In this document: one piece after another, positions 17,756-27,002 of the stretch
How the letters are laid out: each line of letters opens with the position of its first letter
How positions within the stretch are numbered: position 1 is the stretch's first letter
Assembly (NCBI RefSeq): GCF_045446075.1
Contig: NZ_JBJJBQ010000003.1
Coordinates: forward strand, 310,001-374,000
DNA from: Flavisericum labens
GTDB lineage: Bacteria; Bacteroidota; Bacteroidia; Flavobacteriales; Flavobacteriaceae
Direction: 5' to 3'
DNA length: 64,000 nucleotides
Made by a program: the position numbers and the translations under genes
The notes under the pieces: generated by a model
What the model was told of the DNA's origin: nothing
Seen by the model: only the letters and a program-made list of their open reading frames with translations
The model's database searches: none

Positions 17756-18706
17756 TTACTGCTGCTGCTGCTGATGTTGTTGTCGAAATTCTAAATTACG
17801 TTGAAAACTATTACCGTTCTCTGAAACAGAGGTTGCTTGCGGTGTATCTGTACTTTGATATTTTTCGGTTTTTACTTCAACGGATACTTCCATTTGGGAT
17901 TCAACGTTGCCTTTAAAAACACCTTTTACCGGGGAGCAATCACTATAATTTCTGCCTATAGCCAGTTTTACATGGTTCTCATCTGCAATCGCATTATTTG
18001 TTGGGTCTATACCCAACCAACCATAAAATGGAATGTACGCCTCAATCCAAGCGTGTGTAGCACCTTCGCCACGCGTTATTTCGTCATTAGGACAAATGTA
18101 CCCGCTTATATAGCGCGCAGGAATGCCCAACATTCTAACCATTTGCAATAAAATATTAGTAAAATCCTGACATACACCGGCTTTCAATTTCCAAATATCA
18201 TCTAACTCGCTGTGAATATTTGTAACGCCTATTTTGTACTTAAAGTTATCGTAAACATACTCGCAGAGCTCCAAAACGGCCTTATAAGGCGATTTAGATT
18301 TTAAGTTTTTCGCTTTAATAATTTCGTTAGCTTCAGGGCTTCCATCGAATTTTTTATATCTTAAAAAATCAATAAATGCTACATTGTGTTTTATGGAATC
18401 CAAGTTTTCCCATTGGCTTTCAATGTCAACAGAATCATCAGGAAATAACCTGCCTCGGGTTTCTACTTCTATTTCTGAGGTTATACTTAGTTCGTAATGG
18501 GGCTCCGTTACCATAAAAGTACCTACCCGGTTATAAAAGAAATCAAAAAAAGTTTCAATGAACGGGTCATTTGTAATAGATAGAAGATGGGAATTTACTT
18601 TCTGAAAAGCATCATTAATTGGGTGTAACCTTATAAATGTGGCACCATCTATCACCTTATCGGAATAGCTGTATTTTGTGTTATGTTTTATGTAAAAAGT
18701 AGCCAT
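17756..18706 (-). CDS. Transglutaminase-like protein of the ATP-grasp / alpha-E trio
   Basis: A cytoplasmic transglutaminase-like cysteine protease fold of 316 residues without a signal peptide. An N-terminal beta domain (about 1-90) precedes the core with Cys179 (AGVCQDF), His218 (ATHAW) and Asp234 (GIDPTN), so the triad is intact. The C-terminus ends in a glutamine-rich tail encoded by a short CAG/CAA repeat (17760-17785). This family is repeatedly linked with circularly permuted ATP-grasp and alpha-E proteins in predicted peptide or amide-bond modification systems; the substrate is unknown. It is the third gene of the minus-strand operon, 11 bases after the alpha-E gene. Confidence 0.88.
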   Translation of the reverse strand: MATFYIKHNTKYSYSDKVIDGATFIRLHPINDAFQKVNSHLLSITNDPFIETFFDFFYNRVGTFMVTEPHYELSITSEIEVETRGRLFPDDSVDIESQWENLDSIKHNVAFIDFLRYKKFDGSPEANEIIKAKNLKSKSPYKAVLELCEYVYDNFKYKIGVTNIHSELDDIWKLKAGVCQDFTNILLQMVRMLGIPARYISGYICPNDEITRGEGATHAWIEAYIPFYGWLGIDPTNNAIADENHVKLAIGRNYSDCSPVKGVFKGNVESQMEVSVEVKTEKYQSTDTPQATSVSENGNSFQRNLEFRQQHQQQQQ

Positions 18707-18717
18707 GTGGGTTTAAA

Positions 18718-19644
18718 TCAATTGTTTTGGGAAAAGTACACTGCATTTATATTTAATGATATGTTTCTGATGTCCTCTTTTATGCCGTCAATAAAATTTG
18801 TTAGTCCAATGTTATTGATATTTTCAATGGTCGTATATTTTATTTGACTCTCTAGTTTCCCGAGTAAAAATTCTAAATTATTTTTTTCAAGTTGTTCTGC
18901 TTCAATAAGTCCATTTATATGACGGTTTAATTTTTCAATACAATAATAAACAGATCTGGGAAACAGCCTGTCTTGAAAAACCATTTGTATAACATGATCT
19001 TCATTAAAGGTAGATTTATGCGTTTTTAGATAGAGCTGATAACCACCGATGGATAAAAGCAAGTTTTTCCAATAAAAGCTTTTTTCTAAATTATCAGTTG
19101 TGTTTGCTATTTCTTGGAGCTTTAATCCTGTAAAATCTGAAATTAGCATGACACGCTCAAGATACTTGCCAACATTCATAAAATAATATGAAGGCCCTCG
19201 TTCTTGTGTAATATCGCAGGTGCCGCTATACACTAAATGATGGTTTTTTAAATCTTCAAGAAACTGTACGGGATCTTCTTCTTTTAACTTATTTGGTAAA
19301 TCTTTGTTTGTAAGGTACAAATAATAACTATTAATGCATAACCATAGTTCCCTTGAAATATGCTCTTGGACGCTTCGGGCATTCTCTCTTGCCTTTGTTA
19401 CAATATTTAAAATAGAGTTTGAATTATCTGTGTTAAATACCATAAAATTGATGCATTCTAGGGCATCCTCCGTGTAAAATTCATTATCATAGGGAGTGAA
19501 ATTCTTTATAATTGGTGACCATGAGAATAATTCCGGCGAGTCCTGATTTGCGTAAAAATTCACTTTGAGTAAACCTAAAATTCCATTTCCGCGTTCCATG
19601 TATCTTTCTAACCAAATGAGGTTATTTGCTACTCTACTTAACAT
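18718..19644 (-). CDS. Alpha-E domain protein (DUF403)
   Basis: 308 residues, almost entirely helical. It opens MLSRVANNLIWLERYMERGNG, the hallmark of the alpha-E family, and has the internal RGPSYYFMNVGKYLERVMLI repeat of that motif. The family has no known catalytic residue set and nearly always sits beside a circularly permuted ATP-grasp protein. It lies 24 bases after that gene here, which suggests the two form a complex. Confidence 0.9.
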   Translation of the reverse strand: MLSRVANNLIWLERYMERGNGILGLLKVNFYANQDSPELFSWSPIIKNFTPYDNEFYTEDALECINFMVFNTDNSNSILNIVTKARENARSVQEHISRELWLCINSYYLYLTNKDLPNKLKEEDPVQFLEDLKNHHLVYSGTCDITQERGPSYYFMNVGKYLERVMLISDFTGLKLQEIANTTDNLEKSFYWKNLLLSIGGYQLYLKTHKSTFNEDHVIQMVFQDRLFPRSVYYCIEKLNRHINGLIEAEQLEKNNLEFLLGKLESQIKYTTIENINNIGLTNFIDGIKEDIRNISLNINAVYFSQNN

Positions 19645-19668
19645 ATATTACATATTAATTTATGGATA

Positions 19669-21111
19669 TTAATCTATTACCCAAGTATCTTTACTGCCAC
19701 CTCCTTGAGAACTGTTAACAACAAGCGACCCCTTTTTTAAGGCAACCCGTGTTAAACCACCGGGGCAAATATCTATTCCATCTCTTCCAGAAAGGGCAAA
19801 AGGTCTCAGGTCTATACACCTAGGAGACAGTTTTCCATCTATATAACACGGTGCTGTAGATAGTTTTAAGATGGGTTGGGCAATAAAATTATCCGGTTTC
19901 TTTTTTACATTATCAAGATAATCTTTTATTTCTTCATCTGAGGCTTCATGCCCCATTAACATACCATAGCCACCACTTCCATCGGTTTTCTTAATAACCA
20001 TGTCTTTAACATTCTTGGTTACATAGTCCAAATCCTCTGGTTTTCCCAATTGGTAGGTCTCAATATTTTTTAAAATTGGATCTTCCTCTAAGTAGTACTT
20101 TATCATATCTGGCACAAAAGTGTAGATTGCCTTATCGTCTGCTATGCCTGTTCCTGGAGCATTAACAATGTTAACATTGCCTTTTCTATAAGCAGCCATG
20201 ATACCTGCAACACCTAAAACACTTTTGGCGTTAAATTCCAAGGGGTCTAAGTAATCATCATCAACACGTCGGTAAATAACATCCACTTGTTGTAAGCCAT
20301 TTGTTGTTTTCATGTAAACAATATGGTTTTTTACAACCAAATCGGTTCCCTCAACCAATTCAATGCCCATAAGCCTAGCCAAGGTTGTATGCTCGTAATA
20401 CGCAGAATTGTAAATTCCAGGTGTTAAAAGCACAATATTGGGATTTGCTTTATCTGAAAGCTCTTTAAGTTTTTTGTACAATACGTTTGGGTATTCTGAT
20501 ACCGAACGAACTTTACTTTTTGGCAAAATGCCAGGGAACAATCGCTTTGAAATTTCTCGGTTTTCAAGCATGTAGCTCACCCCTGACGGCGTTCTTAAAT
20601 TATCTTCAAGTACATAAAATTCACCATCATTATTGCGGATTAAATCAACACCTGAAATATGAACGTAAACATCATAAGGTACTTTTACGCCTTTCATTTC
20701 GCGCAAAAAATAGGGGCAGGAGTATATTAAATCGGCAGGGATAATGCCATCATTAATAATATATTGGTCATGGTATATATCTTTAATAAACAGATTTAAC
20801 GCCCGCAAACGTTGTTTGATTCCCAATTCAATTTTAGTCCACTCCTCGGAGGTAATAATTCTTGGAACAATATCAAAAGGAAAGATTTTTTCAATACCCT
20901 CATTGTCATTATAAACCGTGAAGGTAACACCTTGGTTCATAAACAACTGTTTTGATAAATCTTCTTTTTTAGTAAGTTTTTCGGCAGAAGTGCCTTCAAG
21001 ATATTTTACAAAGCCTTCATATTGTAATCTGAAATTAGCTTCGTCATTATACATTTCGTCCCATGTTTTAGGAAGCTTGTCATAAGATGAGAAAAGATTA
21101 TTGTTTTTCAT
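19669..21111 (-). CDS. Circularly permuted type 2 ATP-grasp protein (DUF404/DUF407)
   Basis: 480 residues. Family signatures include MNQGVTFTVYND, FPFDIVPRII, YVLEDNLRTPSGVSYMLENR and KKTDGSGGYGMLMG. ATP-grasp enzymes join a carboxylate to an amine or thiol by way of acyl phosphate. This permuted class has been predicted, from gene neighbourhoods, to make peptide or amide tags together with alpha-E and transglutaminase proteins. It is the first gene of the operon and has a well-formed promoter. No obvious substrate protein or proteasome-like hydrolase is encoded next to it. Confidence 0.9.
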   Translation of the reverse strand: MKNNNLFSSYDKLPKTWDEMYNDEANFRLQYEGFVKYLEGTSAEKLTKKEDLSKQLFMNQGVTFTVYNDNEGIEKIFPFDIVPRIITSEEWTKIELGIKQRLRALNLFIKDIYHDQYIINDGIIPADLIYSCPYFLREMKGVKVPYDVYVHISGVDLIRNNDGEFYVLEDNLRTPSGVSYMLENREISKRLFPGILPKSKVRSVSEYPNVLYKKLKELSDKANPNIVLLTPGIYNSAYYEHTTLARLMGIELVEGTDLVVKNHIVYMKTTNGLQQVDVIYRRVDDDYLDPLEFNAKSVLGVAGIMAAYRKGNVNIVNAPGTGIADDKAIYTFVPDMIKYYLEEDPILKNIETYQLGKPEDLDYVTKNVKDMVIKKTDGSGGYGMLMGHEASDEEIKDYLDNVKKKPDNFIAQPILKLSTAPCYIDGKLSPRCIDLRPFALSGRDGIDICPGGLTRVALKKGSLVVNSSQGGGSKDTWVID

Positions 21112-21129
21112 AGGCTAATGATATCTTAT

Positions 21130-21160
21130 CAAATATAAGTAATTGTTGATGTAATTTCAA
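21130..21160 (-). promoter_or_regulatory. Promoter of the ATP-grasp / alpha-E / transglutaminase operon
   Basis: On the minus strand: -33 TTG at 21160-21158 and -7 TATATTTG at 21137-21130, 20 bases apart. Both match the phylum consensus, 19 bases before the start at 21111. Confidence 0.7.
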
Positions 21161-21481
21161 TCAATTTAAACTTTACTTAAATAAAATTTAGCAATTATTA
21201 GAATTTAATAAAAATTCTATTATTTATTGATTTTAGGTGCAGATTTTTCAAGGATAATTATTATTGCTACCAATTATGGACCTAATTGATTTTGTAACGC
21301 CCTTAGTTATGATGTGAACTGGATTATATGATTAAGAAATAGATAATAGAATTTTTGAGAAGGTTATAAATTCGTATGAATCATAAATATAGATGCTATG
21401 CGTTAGTGTTGATTAGCTTCTGTATATAAGCAGCTAATTATTACTTTGAAAAAGATAGGACTCTAATTTTTTTAAAATCAG
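21161..21481. other. AT-rich intergenic stretch, no gene seen
   Basis: Very AT-rich. It contains one 7-bp AT-only hairpin (AGAATTT / AAATTCT near 21201-21219) and a 6-bp TTAGCT / AGCTAA pair near 21414-21438. Neither has a T-run on the appropriate side. I see no coding frame, RNA gene or repeat with support. Confidence 0.5.
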
Positions 21482-21862
21482 TTAATTAAATAATGGCTGA
21501 TATTTTTTCTTGAAATTTAATATTAGCAGTACATTTAAAATTGCAACAATTAATGCAGGCCAAATTTTTATTAAATCGTTGTTTGAAATATTAAAAACCA
21601 AGAATGAAATAGTTAACGGAAACAACACTATTAAAATAAAAGGTGTCCATTTATTTATAACTAGTAAGAATCCAATCAAAATTTCAAAAATGTACAGAAA
21701 GGGCAAATAGCCAACTACTGCATCAATAAAATCCCTGGTGTTTTCAGGCATTTCTCCGTAAGTAAATGGTATAAAATGAATAAATTGGTTTAGCGCATAT
21801 ACAATTAGAAATAGCCCCAGTATAATTCTTAACCATTTAGATATGTTATCTTTTGTTTCCAT
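21482..21862 (-). CDS. DoxX-like four-helix membrane protein
   Basis: 126 residues with four hydrophobic segments (about 10-28, 47-68, 75-93 and 100-118). The start, ISKWLRIILGLFLIVYALNQF, and the helix layout fit the DoxX/SURF4-like family. Some relatives take part in terminal oxidase or respiratory functions, but no specific role can be assigned. It stands alone, with 268 AT-rich bases between it and the divergent dnaG. Confidence 0.7.
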   Translation of the reverse strand: METKDNISKWLRIILGLFLIVYALNQFIHFIPFTYGEMPENTRDFIDAVVGYLPFLYIFEILIGFLLVINKWTPFILIVLFPLTISFLVFNISNNDLIKIWPALIVAILNVLLILNFKKKYQPLFN

Positions 21863-22130
21863 AGGTCTTATGTTTTTAATTAATTATAAAGTTGATTTTG
21901 AAATCATGCTTAAGATACTTTAAGCGTTGTAAATAAAACATGATTAATGTCATATGCAAAAAGTGTTGTAAACCATTTAATTGAACTTTTTTTAACTTTT
22001 GAAGTGATTTATAAATTTCTAAAATGAATAGTTTATATTACTTTTACATGCATTCCCATGAAGAGGGGAAACCGGGATATAATATTTTGTAATAAATATA
22101 ATTTCTTATTTCAATAAAACAACTAACAAT

Positions 22131-24089
22131 TTGATATCAAATTCATCTATAGACGAAGTGTTTGAAACCGCCCGTGTTGAGGAGGTTATTGGCGATTTTG
22201 TTCAACTTAAAAAGTCAGGAAGTAATTTTAAGGGTCTGAGTCCGTTTAGTGATGAGCGAACTCCCAGTTTTATGGTTTCTCCAGTGAAGCAAATTTGGAA
22301 AGATTTCTCAACCGGAAAAGGCGGTACAGCCGTTTCGTTTTTAATGGAGCATGAGCATTTTACTTATCCAGAGGCCATACGTTATTTGGCTAAAAAGTAT
22401 AATATTGAACTTGAAGAAACTGAGCAAACCTCTGAGCAAAAGGAAAAAGCTGATGAGCGTGAAAGCTTGTATTTAATAAATGAATTTGCCAATAAATATT
22501 TTCAAAATATTCTATACAAAACCGATCAGGGAAAAAGTATTGGTTTAAGCTATTTTAAAGAACGCGGTTTTACCGAAGAAACTATAAAGAAGTTCGATTT
22601 AGGTTACTCACTTGACGAATGGCAGGCCTTTACGGATGAAGCTTTGAAAAAAGGTTATAATATTGATTATCTTGAAAAAATAGGTCTTACCATTGTTAAG
22701 GAAGAAAAACGTTTTGATCGCTTTAAAGGTCGCGTAATGTTTCCTATAAAAAGTATGAGTGGCCGTGTTCTGGGTTTCGGGGGGCGTATTTTAGTCACAG
22801 ATAAAAAGGCTGCAAAATATCTAAACTCACCCGAGAGTGATATTTACCATAAAAGCAAAGTGCTTTATGGTATTTATAATGCGAAACAAAGTATTTCTAA
22901 AGAAGATAATTGTTATCTGGTTGAAGGTTATACCGATGTTATTCAGTTTCATCAAGCAGGAATAAAAAACGTGGTGTCCTCTTCTGGTACAGCTTTGACT
23001 TCAGAGCAAATTCGATTGATAAACCGGTTGACCAAAAACATCACGGTACTTTTTGACGGTGATGCTGCGGGGTTGCGCGCTTCGCTTCGAGGCATTGATT
23101 TGATTTTGGAACAGGGTATGAACGTCAAGGTATGTACATTCCCAGAAGGTGAAGACCCTGACAGTTTTGCTAAACATAACACCATTGAAGAACTTACTGA
23201 ATACCTTTCTGAAAATGCCAAGGATTTTATTCAATTTAAAGCTTCAATATTGTTTGAAGAATCGAAAAATGACCCCATAAAAAAAGCTGATACAGTTAGG
23301 GATATTGTTAATAGCATCTCTAAGATTCCTGATCGTATTAAAAAAGAAATCTATGTGCAGGAATGTGCCAGGATTATGGATATTAGCGAAGAGGTGTTGT
23401 TTAGCACCTTAGCGCAAATTGATAAAAAGGATTTTCAGGAAGAAAATAAAAAATTTAAAACCCAACAAAAGGCCTTTGAGGTTATTAAGCACCAGCAACC
23501 TCTAAAAAAGGTAGATGTTCAATATGTCCTGGAACGGAAAATCATTGAAATCTTATTGCTTTATGGAAATAAAACCGAAGATTTTGAAGATTTGGTACTA
23601 AAGGAAGACGATAATGGCGATTTGGGTTTAAAGCCAGAAATACACCGTGCTAAGGTATTTGAGAAGGTGTTTTTGGATTTACAGGATGATGAAATGCAGT
23701 TTTCAAATCCGCATTTTCAAACCTTATATTATACGGTTATTGAAAGGCTTAACCAAGATGCCGAATTTGAGCTAAAGAACTTTGTCAATTCTGTTGACCA
23801 AGATATGGCTAATGAAATAACTACCATCCTAATGGATGATGAGCGGTATTCTCTTGATAATTGGAACCGAATGAATATTTATCCAAAAGAGAAACAGCAC
23901 AGCATTGCCCAACTTGTGAGCGAGACCATTTTAAGTTTAAGATGTTTTTTAATCGATCAAAAGGTAAAAGAGTTTCAGCACGAAACTCTTAAAAATAAAA
24001 TAGACTCGAATAGAAATGTACTTGAAGAAGTAAAAGACTATTCAAGTCTAAAAATGTTATTATCTAGAAAATTAAATAGGGTATTATGA
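22131..24089 (+). CDS. dnaG: DNA primase without zinc ligands in the zinc-ribbon domain
   Basis: Makes RNA primers for replication. It has 652 residues. The N-terminal zinc-ribbon domain (about 1-90), TOPRIM core with VEGYTDVIQ and FDGDAAG, and a C-terminal helical region are recognisable. The four positions that hold Cys-His-Cys-Cys in E. coli DnaG are Ser37 (GLSPF), Ser40, Asp58 and Thr61 (WKDFSTG), so no zinc can bind there. The start is TTG at 22131; the next residues, ISNSSIDEVF, fit the family start and no ATG is available. The last 6 bases overlap the converging response regulator gene. Confidence 0.95.
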   Translation: MISNSSIDEVFETARVEEVIGDFVQLKKSGSNFKGLSPFSDERTPSFMVSPVKQIWKDFSTGKGGTAVSFLMEHEHFTYPEAIRYLAKKYNIELEETEQTSEQKEKADERESLYLINEFANKYFQNILYKTDQGKSIGLSYFKERGFTEETIKKFDLGYSLDEWQAFTDEALKKGYNIDYLEKIGLTIVKEEKRFDRFKGRVMFPIKSMSGRVLGFGGRILVTDKKAAKYLNSPESDIYHKSKVLYGIYNAKQSISKEDNCYLVEGYTDVIQFHQAGIKNVVSSSGTALTSEQIRLINRLTKNITVLFDGDAAGLRASLRGIDLILEQGMNVKVCTFPEGEDPDSFAKHNTIEELTEYLSENAKDFIQFKASILFEESKNDPIKKADTVRDIVNSISKIPDRIKKEIYVQECARIMDISEEVLFSTLAQIDKKDFQEENKKFKTQQKAFEVIKHQQPLKKVDVQYVLERKIIEILLLYGNKTEDFEDLVLKEDDNGDLGLKPEIHRAKVFEKVFLDLQDDEMQFSNPHFQTLYYTVIERLNQDAEFELKNFVNSVDQDMANEITTILMDDERYSLDNWNRMNIYPKEKQHSIAQLVSETILSLRCFLIDQKVKEFQHETLKNKIDSNRNVLEEVKDYSSLKMLLSRKLNRVL

Positions 24090-24716
24090 TACCTCCTGGC
24101 TTAACTTTGCCTGGTTAACTAAATCTACTAAGTTAGTAACTTTTAATTTTCGCATTAAGCGAGCTTTATATGTACTAACCGTTTTTTCGTTAATATCTAA
24201 TTCTTTAGAAATTTCCTTGTTCTTTTTACCAATGGTTAACAGCTTTAAAACTTCTGCTTCACGGGTAGAGAGCTTTTTGTAGTAATTTCCACTTTTGCTA
24301 GATCTTGTGCCAAAAGCCAATTGTTGGGTTAACTCATTACTTAAATAAATGCCACCATCGTGAACTTTGGTAATGGCTTCACTAATGGTAATAACATTTT
24401 CCGATTTATTGATATATCCAGAAGCACCAGCTTTAATGGCGTTAATGGCATAAACTTCTTCGGGTTGCGCACTTAGAATAACAGTTTTTACATCCGGATG
24501 ATCATTTTTTAAATACCTAAGCAATGTTAAACCATTTAATTTTGGCAAGTCTGCTTCAGTTAAAAGAATGTCTACAGGGTTTTTTTTTAAAAATTCTAAA
24601 ATGGCTTCGCCATTGTCTACACTTCCAACAACTTTTATGTTGGGAGATGCTGAAAATAGGACTTCTAGTCCCTTTCTCGTAATTGGGTGGTTGTCTGCTA
24701 TTAATAAATTTATCAT
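24084..24716 (-). CDS. NarL/FixJ-type response regulator with Glu at the phosphoacceptor position
   Basis: 210 residues: a receiver domain (about 1-120) and a C-terminal LuxR-type HTH (about 145-205; STREAEVLKLLTIGKKNKEI). Residue 54, four before the conserved Pro of DLPKLNG, is where the phosphorylated Asp should be, and it is Glu54. The second acidic residue near the N-terminus is also replaced (IADNHP). Glu at this site often mimics phosphorylation, so the protein may be constitutively active or controlled in another way. No histidine kinase is adjacent. Confidence 0.88.
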   Translation of the reverse strand: MINLLIADNHPITRKGLEVLFSASPNIKVVGSVDNGEAILEFLKKNPVDILLTEADLPKLNGLTLLRYLKNDHPDVKTVILSAQPEEVYAINAIKAGASGYINKSENVITISEAITKVHDGGIYLSNELTQQLAFGTRSSKSGNYYKKLSTREAEVLKLLTIGKKNKEISKELDINEKTVSTYKARLMRKLKVTNLVDLVNQAKLSQEVS

Positions 24717-24811
24717 AATTGAAAGCTTTTTTAGATAACTACTTGATAGTTGAGAGATAGTTAAGGTTGAGAGTTTAAGCTTAATGTAAATGTACTACTT
24801 TTTTGGATAAT

Positions 24812-25609
24812 CTACAACAATTGAGCTAAATCGGTAGGAATTTCGCAAATCGGAATAGGAATCATCTTATGCTTATTGGCGTTGTTAAATCGTTTGTAAA
24901 TTTTAAACACTTCTTTTTGTCTGCCGGAGAAATCATCTATGGTTTTACCTTGGTCATCCATTTTCATGGCCCATTCTAGTTCAGGATATGACGCTCCTAT
25001 TTGATCTTCGTCGGTTCTGTCGTCACCCCAAAGGCCGTCGGTTGGTGCTGCATCTATAATTTCTTGGTTTATTCCTAGAAATTTGGCGACTTCATAAACT
25101 TCGGTTTTAAGCAAATCGGCTATAGGGCTTAAGTCTACACCTCCATCGCCATATTTAGTGTAGAAACCAACACCAAAATCTTCAACTTTATTACCGGTAC
25201 CGGCAACCAGTAGGCCTTCTAACGCTGCAAAATAATACAACGAAGTCATTCGTAATCGGGCACGTGTATTAGCTAACGACATAAAACGTTCTTCTTCATT
25301 ATCAACTGGCGGCAATGAATCTATCAAACTGTCAAAAACAGGTGTTAGGTTAACCTGGGTCATACTTACTTTTTCAAAATTTGATTTTAACCAGTCAATA
25401 TGATTCAAAGCTCTATTAACTTGCGAAGGGGCTTGGTGAATAGGCATTTCTAAACATAGCAAGTTAAGTCCCGTTTTTGCACAAAGTGTGGATGTAACAG
25501 CCGAATCAATACCACCTGAAACCCCAATAACAAAACCATTAACGCCAGCATTTGTAGCATAATCTTTAAGCCAGTTTACAATATAATCTACAACTTTTTC
25601 TGTTTGCAT
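24812..25609 (-). CDS. nadE: Ammonia-dependent NAD(+) synthase
   Basis: The last step of NAD synthesis, amidating deamido-NAD. I use the ATG at 25609 (MQTEKVV), giving 265 residues; an upstream in-frame start at 25651 would add an unlikely extension. The ATP pyrophosphatase P-loop SGGIDSAVTS is near residue 30, and TGNKVEDFGVGFYTKYGDGG is the typical NadE motif. There is no glutaminase domain, so ammonia is the likely nitrogen donor. It is divergent from gldB. Confidence 0.94.
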   Translation of the reverse strand: MQTEKVVDYIVNWLKDYATNAGVNGFVIGVSGGIDSAVTSTLCAKTGLNLLCLEMPIHQAPSQVNRALNHIDWLKSNFEKVSMTQVNLTPVFDSLIDSLPPVDNEEERFMSLANTRARLRMTSLYYFAALEGLLVAGTGNKVEDFGVGFYTKYGDGGVDLSPIADLLKTEVYEVAKFLGINQEIIDAAPTDGLWGDDRTDEDQIGASYPELEWAMKMDDQGKTIDDFSGRQKEVFKIYKRFNNANKHKMIPIPICEIPTDLAQLL

Positions 25610-25636
25610 TTTTATCAAATTTAATTCTAAGAATAG

Positions 25637-25644
25637 TACCTTTG
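25637..25644 (+). promoter_or_regulatory. -7 element of gldB-gldC
   Basis: TACCTTTG is an exact TAnnTTTG match, 40 bases before the gldB ATG at 25684, in the short divergent gap with nadE. No good -33 element is visible at the normal distance. Confidence 0.55.
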
Positions 25645-25683
25645 CTAACAAAAATAACCCATAAGCTCAATTTATAAAAATTT

Positions 25684-26664
25684 ATGACGTTTAAGTTTTT
25701 TATGAAGACTGTTTTATATGTTTTTGCCTTGCTGCTCATAGTAAGTTCCTGTAAAAATGATAGTGGATTAGAGGGCGAAATTGCCAATGTAAATACGGAT
25801 GTTAAGATTGAACGTTTTGATATGCTCTTTAAAAAAGTGAATGAAGAAAGCTTTCCTAATCTCAAGAAATCTTATCCATTTATGTTTCCTGAAAAGTATA
25901 CCGATTCGTTTTGGTTGGCCAGAAAAGAAGATAGCCTTCAGATACAATTATTGGAAGAAGTAGTTGATGAATTTGCTGAATTTGAAAACGTCGAGGGAGA
26001 AATAGAATCGCTTTTCAACCATATAAAATATTATTTTCCAGAATTTAATCCGCCAAGAATAATTACTGTAACTAATGATGTCGATTACAGAAACAGTATG
26101 ATTGTTACTGATACTATTGCCTTAATCGCATTAGATTCGTATTTGGGTGGCGACCACAAGTTTTATCAAGGTATTCCTAAGTATGTTCGGGCCAACTTAA
26201 GAAAGGAACAAATCGTGGTTGATTTGGCTGATGCCTATGCAGAAAAATTTATTTTTCAACCGAAGAGAAAATCCTTGTTGGACGAAATGATTTACTTTGG
26301 AAAACAACTGTATTTTAAAGATGTGGTTATTCCGTTTAAAACCGATGCCGAAAAAATAGCTTATACTAGTTCAGAACTAGAATGGGCGAAATCCAACGAA
26401 AGTTATATATGGCGTTATTTTGTGGAGCGCGAACTATTGTTTAGCAACGACACAAAATTACCAAGCCGGTTTATAAACCCTGCGCCTTTCAGTAAGTTTT
26501 TCCTAGAAGAAATTGACACCGATTCACCTGGCCGTTTGGGTAGGTACATAGGTTGGCAAATTGTGCGGGCATACATGGAAAATAACAACGTATCGTTAAA
26601 CGAAATGCTCATAAAAAGCACTGAAGATATTTTTAACAACTCAAAGTTTAAACCTAGAAAATAA
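25684..26664 (+). CDS. gldB: Gliding motility lipoprotein GldB
   Basis: 326 residues with a lipoprotein signal ending VSSC (Cys near residue 23), then KIERFDMLFKKVNEESF and other stretches typical of GldB. In Flavobacterium johnsoniae GldB is a membrane lipoprotein needed for gliding; its biochemical role is unclear. An ATG at 25702 (MKTVLY) is an equally good start. The stop codon shares bases with the gldC start (TAATG), so the two genes are coupled. Confidence 0.9.
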   Translation: MTFKFFMKTVLYVFALLLIVSSCKNDSGLEGEIANVNTDVKIERFDMLFKKVNEESFPNLKKSYPFMFPEKYTDSFWLARKEDSLQIQLLEEVVDEFAEFENVEGEIESLFNHIKYYFPEFNPPRIITVTNDVDYRNSMIVTDTIALIALDSYLGGDHKFYQGIPKYVRANLRKEQIVVDLADAYAEKFIFQPKRKSLLDEMIYFGKQLYFKDVVIPFKTDAEKIAYTSSELEWAKSNESYIWRYFVERELLFSNDTKLPSRFINPAPFSKFFLEEIDTDSPGRLGRYIGWQIVRAYMENNNVSLNEMLIKSTEDIFNNSKFKPRK

Positions 26665-26996
26665 TGGCTAATATAAAATCGAAAATAGAATTAAACATTG
26701 AACTAGACGAAAACCGAGTGCCCGAAAAACTGAAATGGACAGCACAAGATGGCGGAATAACCAACCAAGAAGCCAAAGCCATGATGTTATCTGTTTGGGA
26801 TTCTAAGACACAAGAATCTTTGCGAATAGATTTATGGACCAAAGATATGCCCGTAGATGAGATGAAAGTGTTTTTCCATCAAACCTTAGTAGCCATGAGT
26901 GATACATTTTATCGCGCTACACAAGACGATAAAATGAGTGCCACCATGAAAGATTTTTGCGATTATTTTTCCGAGAAATTGGAGTTGAAAAAGTAA
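26664..26996 (+). CDS. gldC: Gliding motility protein GldC
   Basis: 110 residues, soluble, no signal peptide. The start, MANIKSKIELNIELDENRVP, and the following motif with W-x-A-Q-D-G-G are characteristic of GldC. It is a gliding accessory protein whose loss only reduces motility in F. johnsoniae. It overlaps gldB by one base and converges on the deformylase gene with 6 bases between them. Confidence 0.92.
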   Translation: MANIKSKIELNIELDENRVPEKLKWTAQDGGITNQEAKAMMLSVWDSKTQESLRIDLWTKDMPVDEMKVFFHQTLVAMSDTFYRATQDDKMSATMKDFCDYFSEKLELKK

Positions 26997-27002
26997 AGAA
27001 TA

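Noticed and set aside
21885..21910. TTGAT...ATCA near-palindrome upstream of the DoxX-like gene, considered as an FNR/CRP-type site
   Set aside because: The half-site spacing does not match TTGAT-N4-ATCAA and AT-rich DNA yields such matches by chance.
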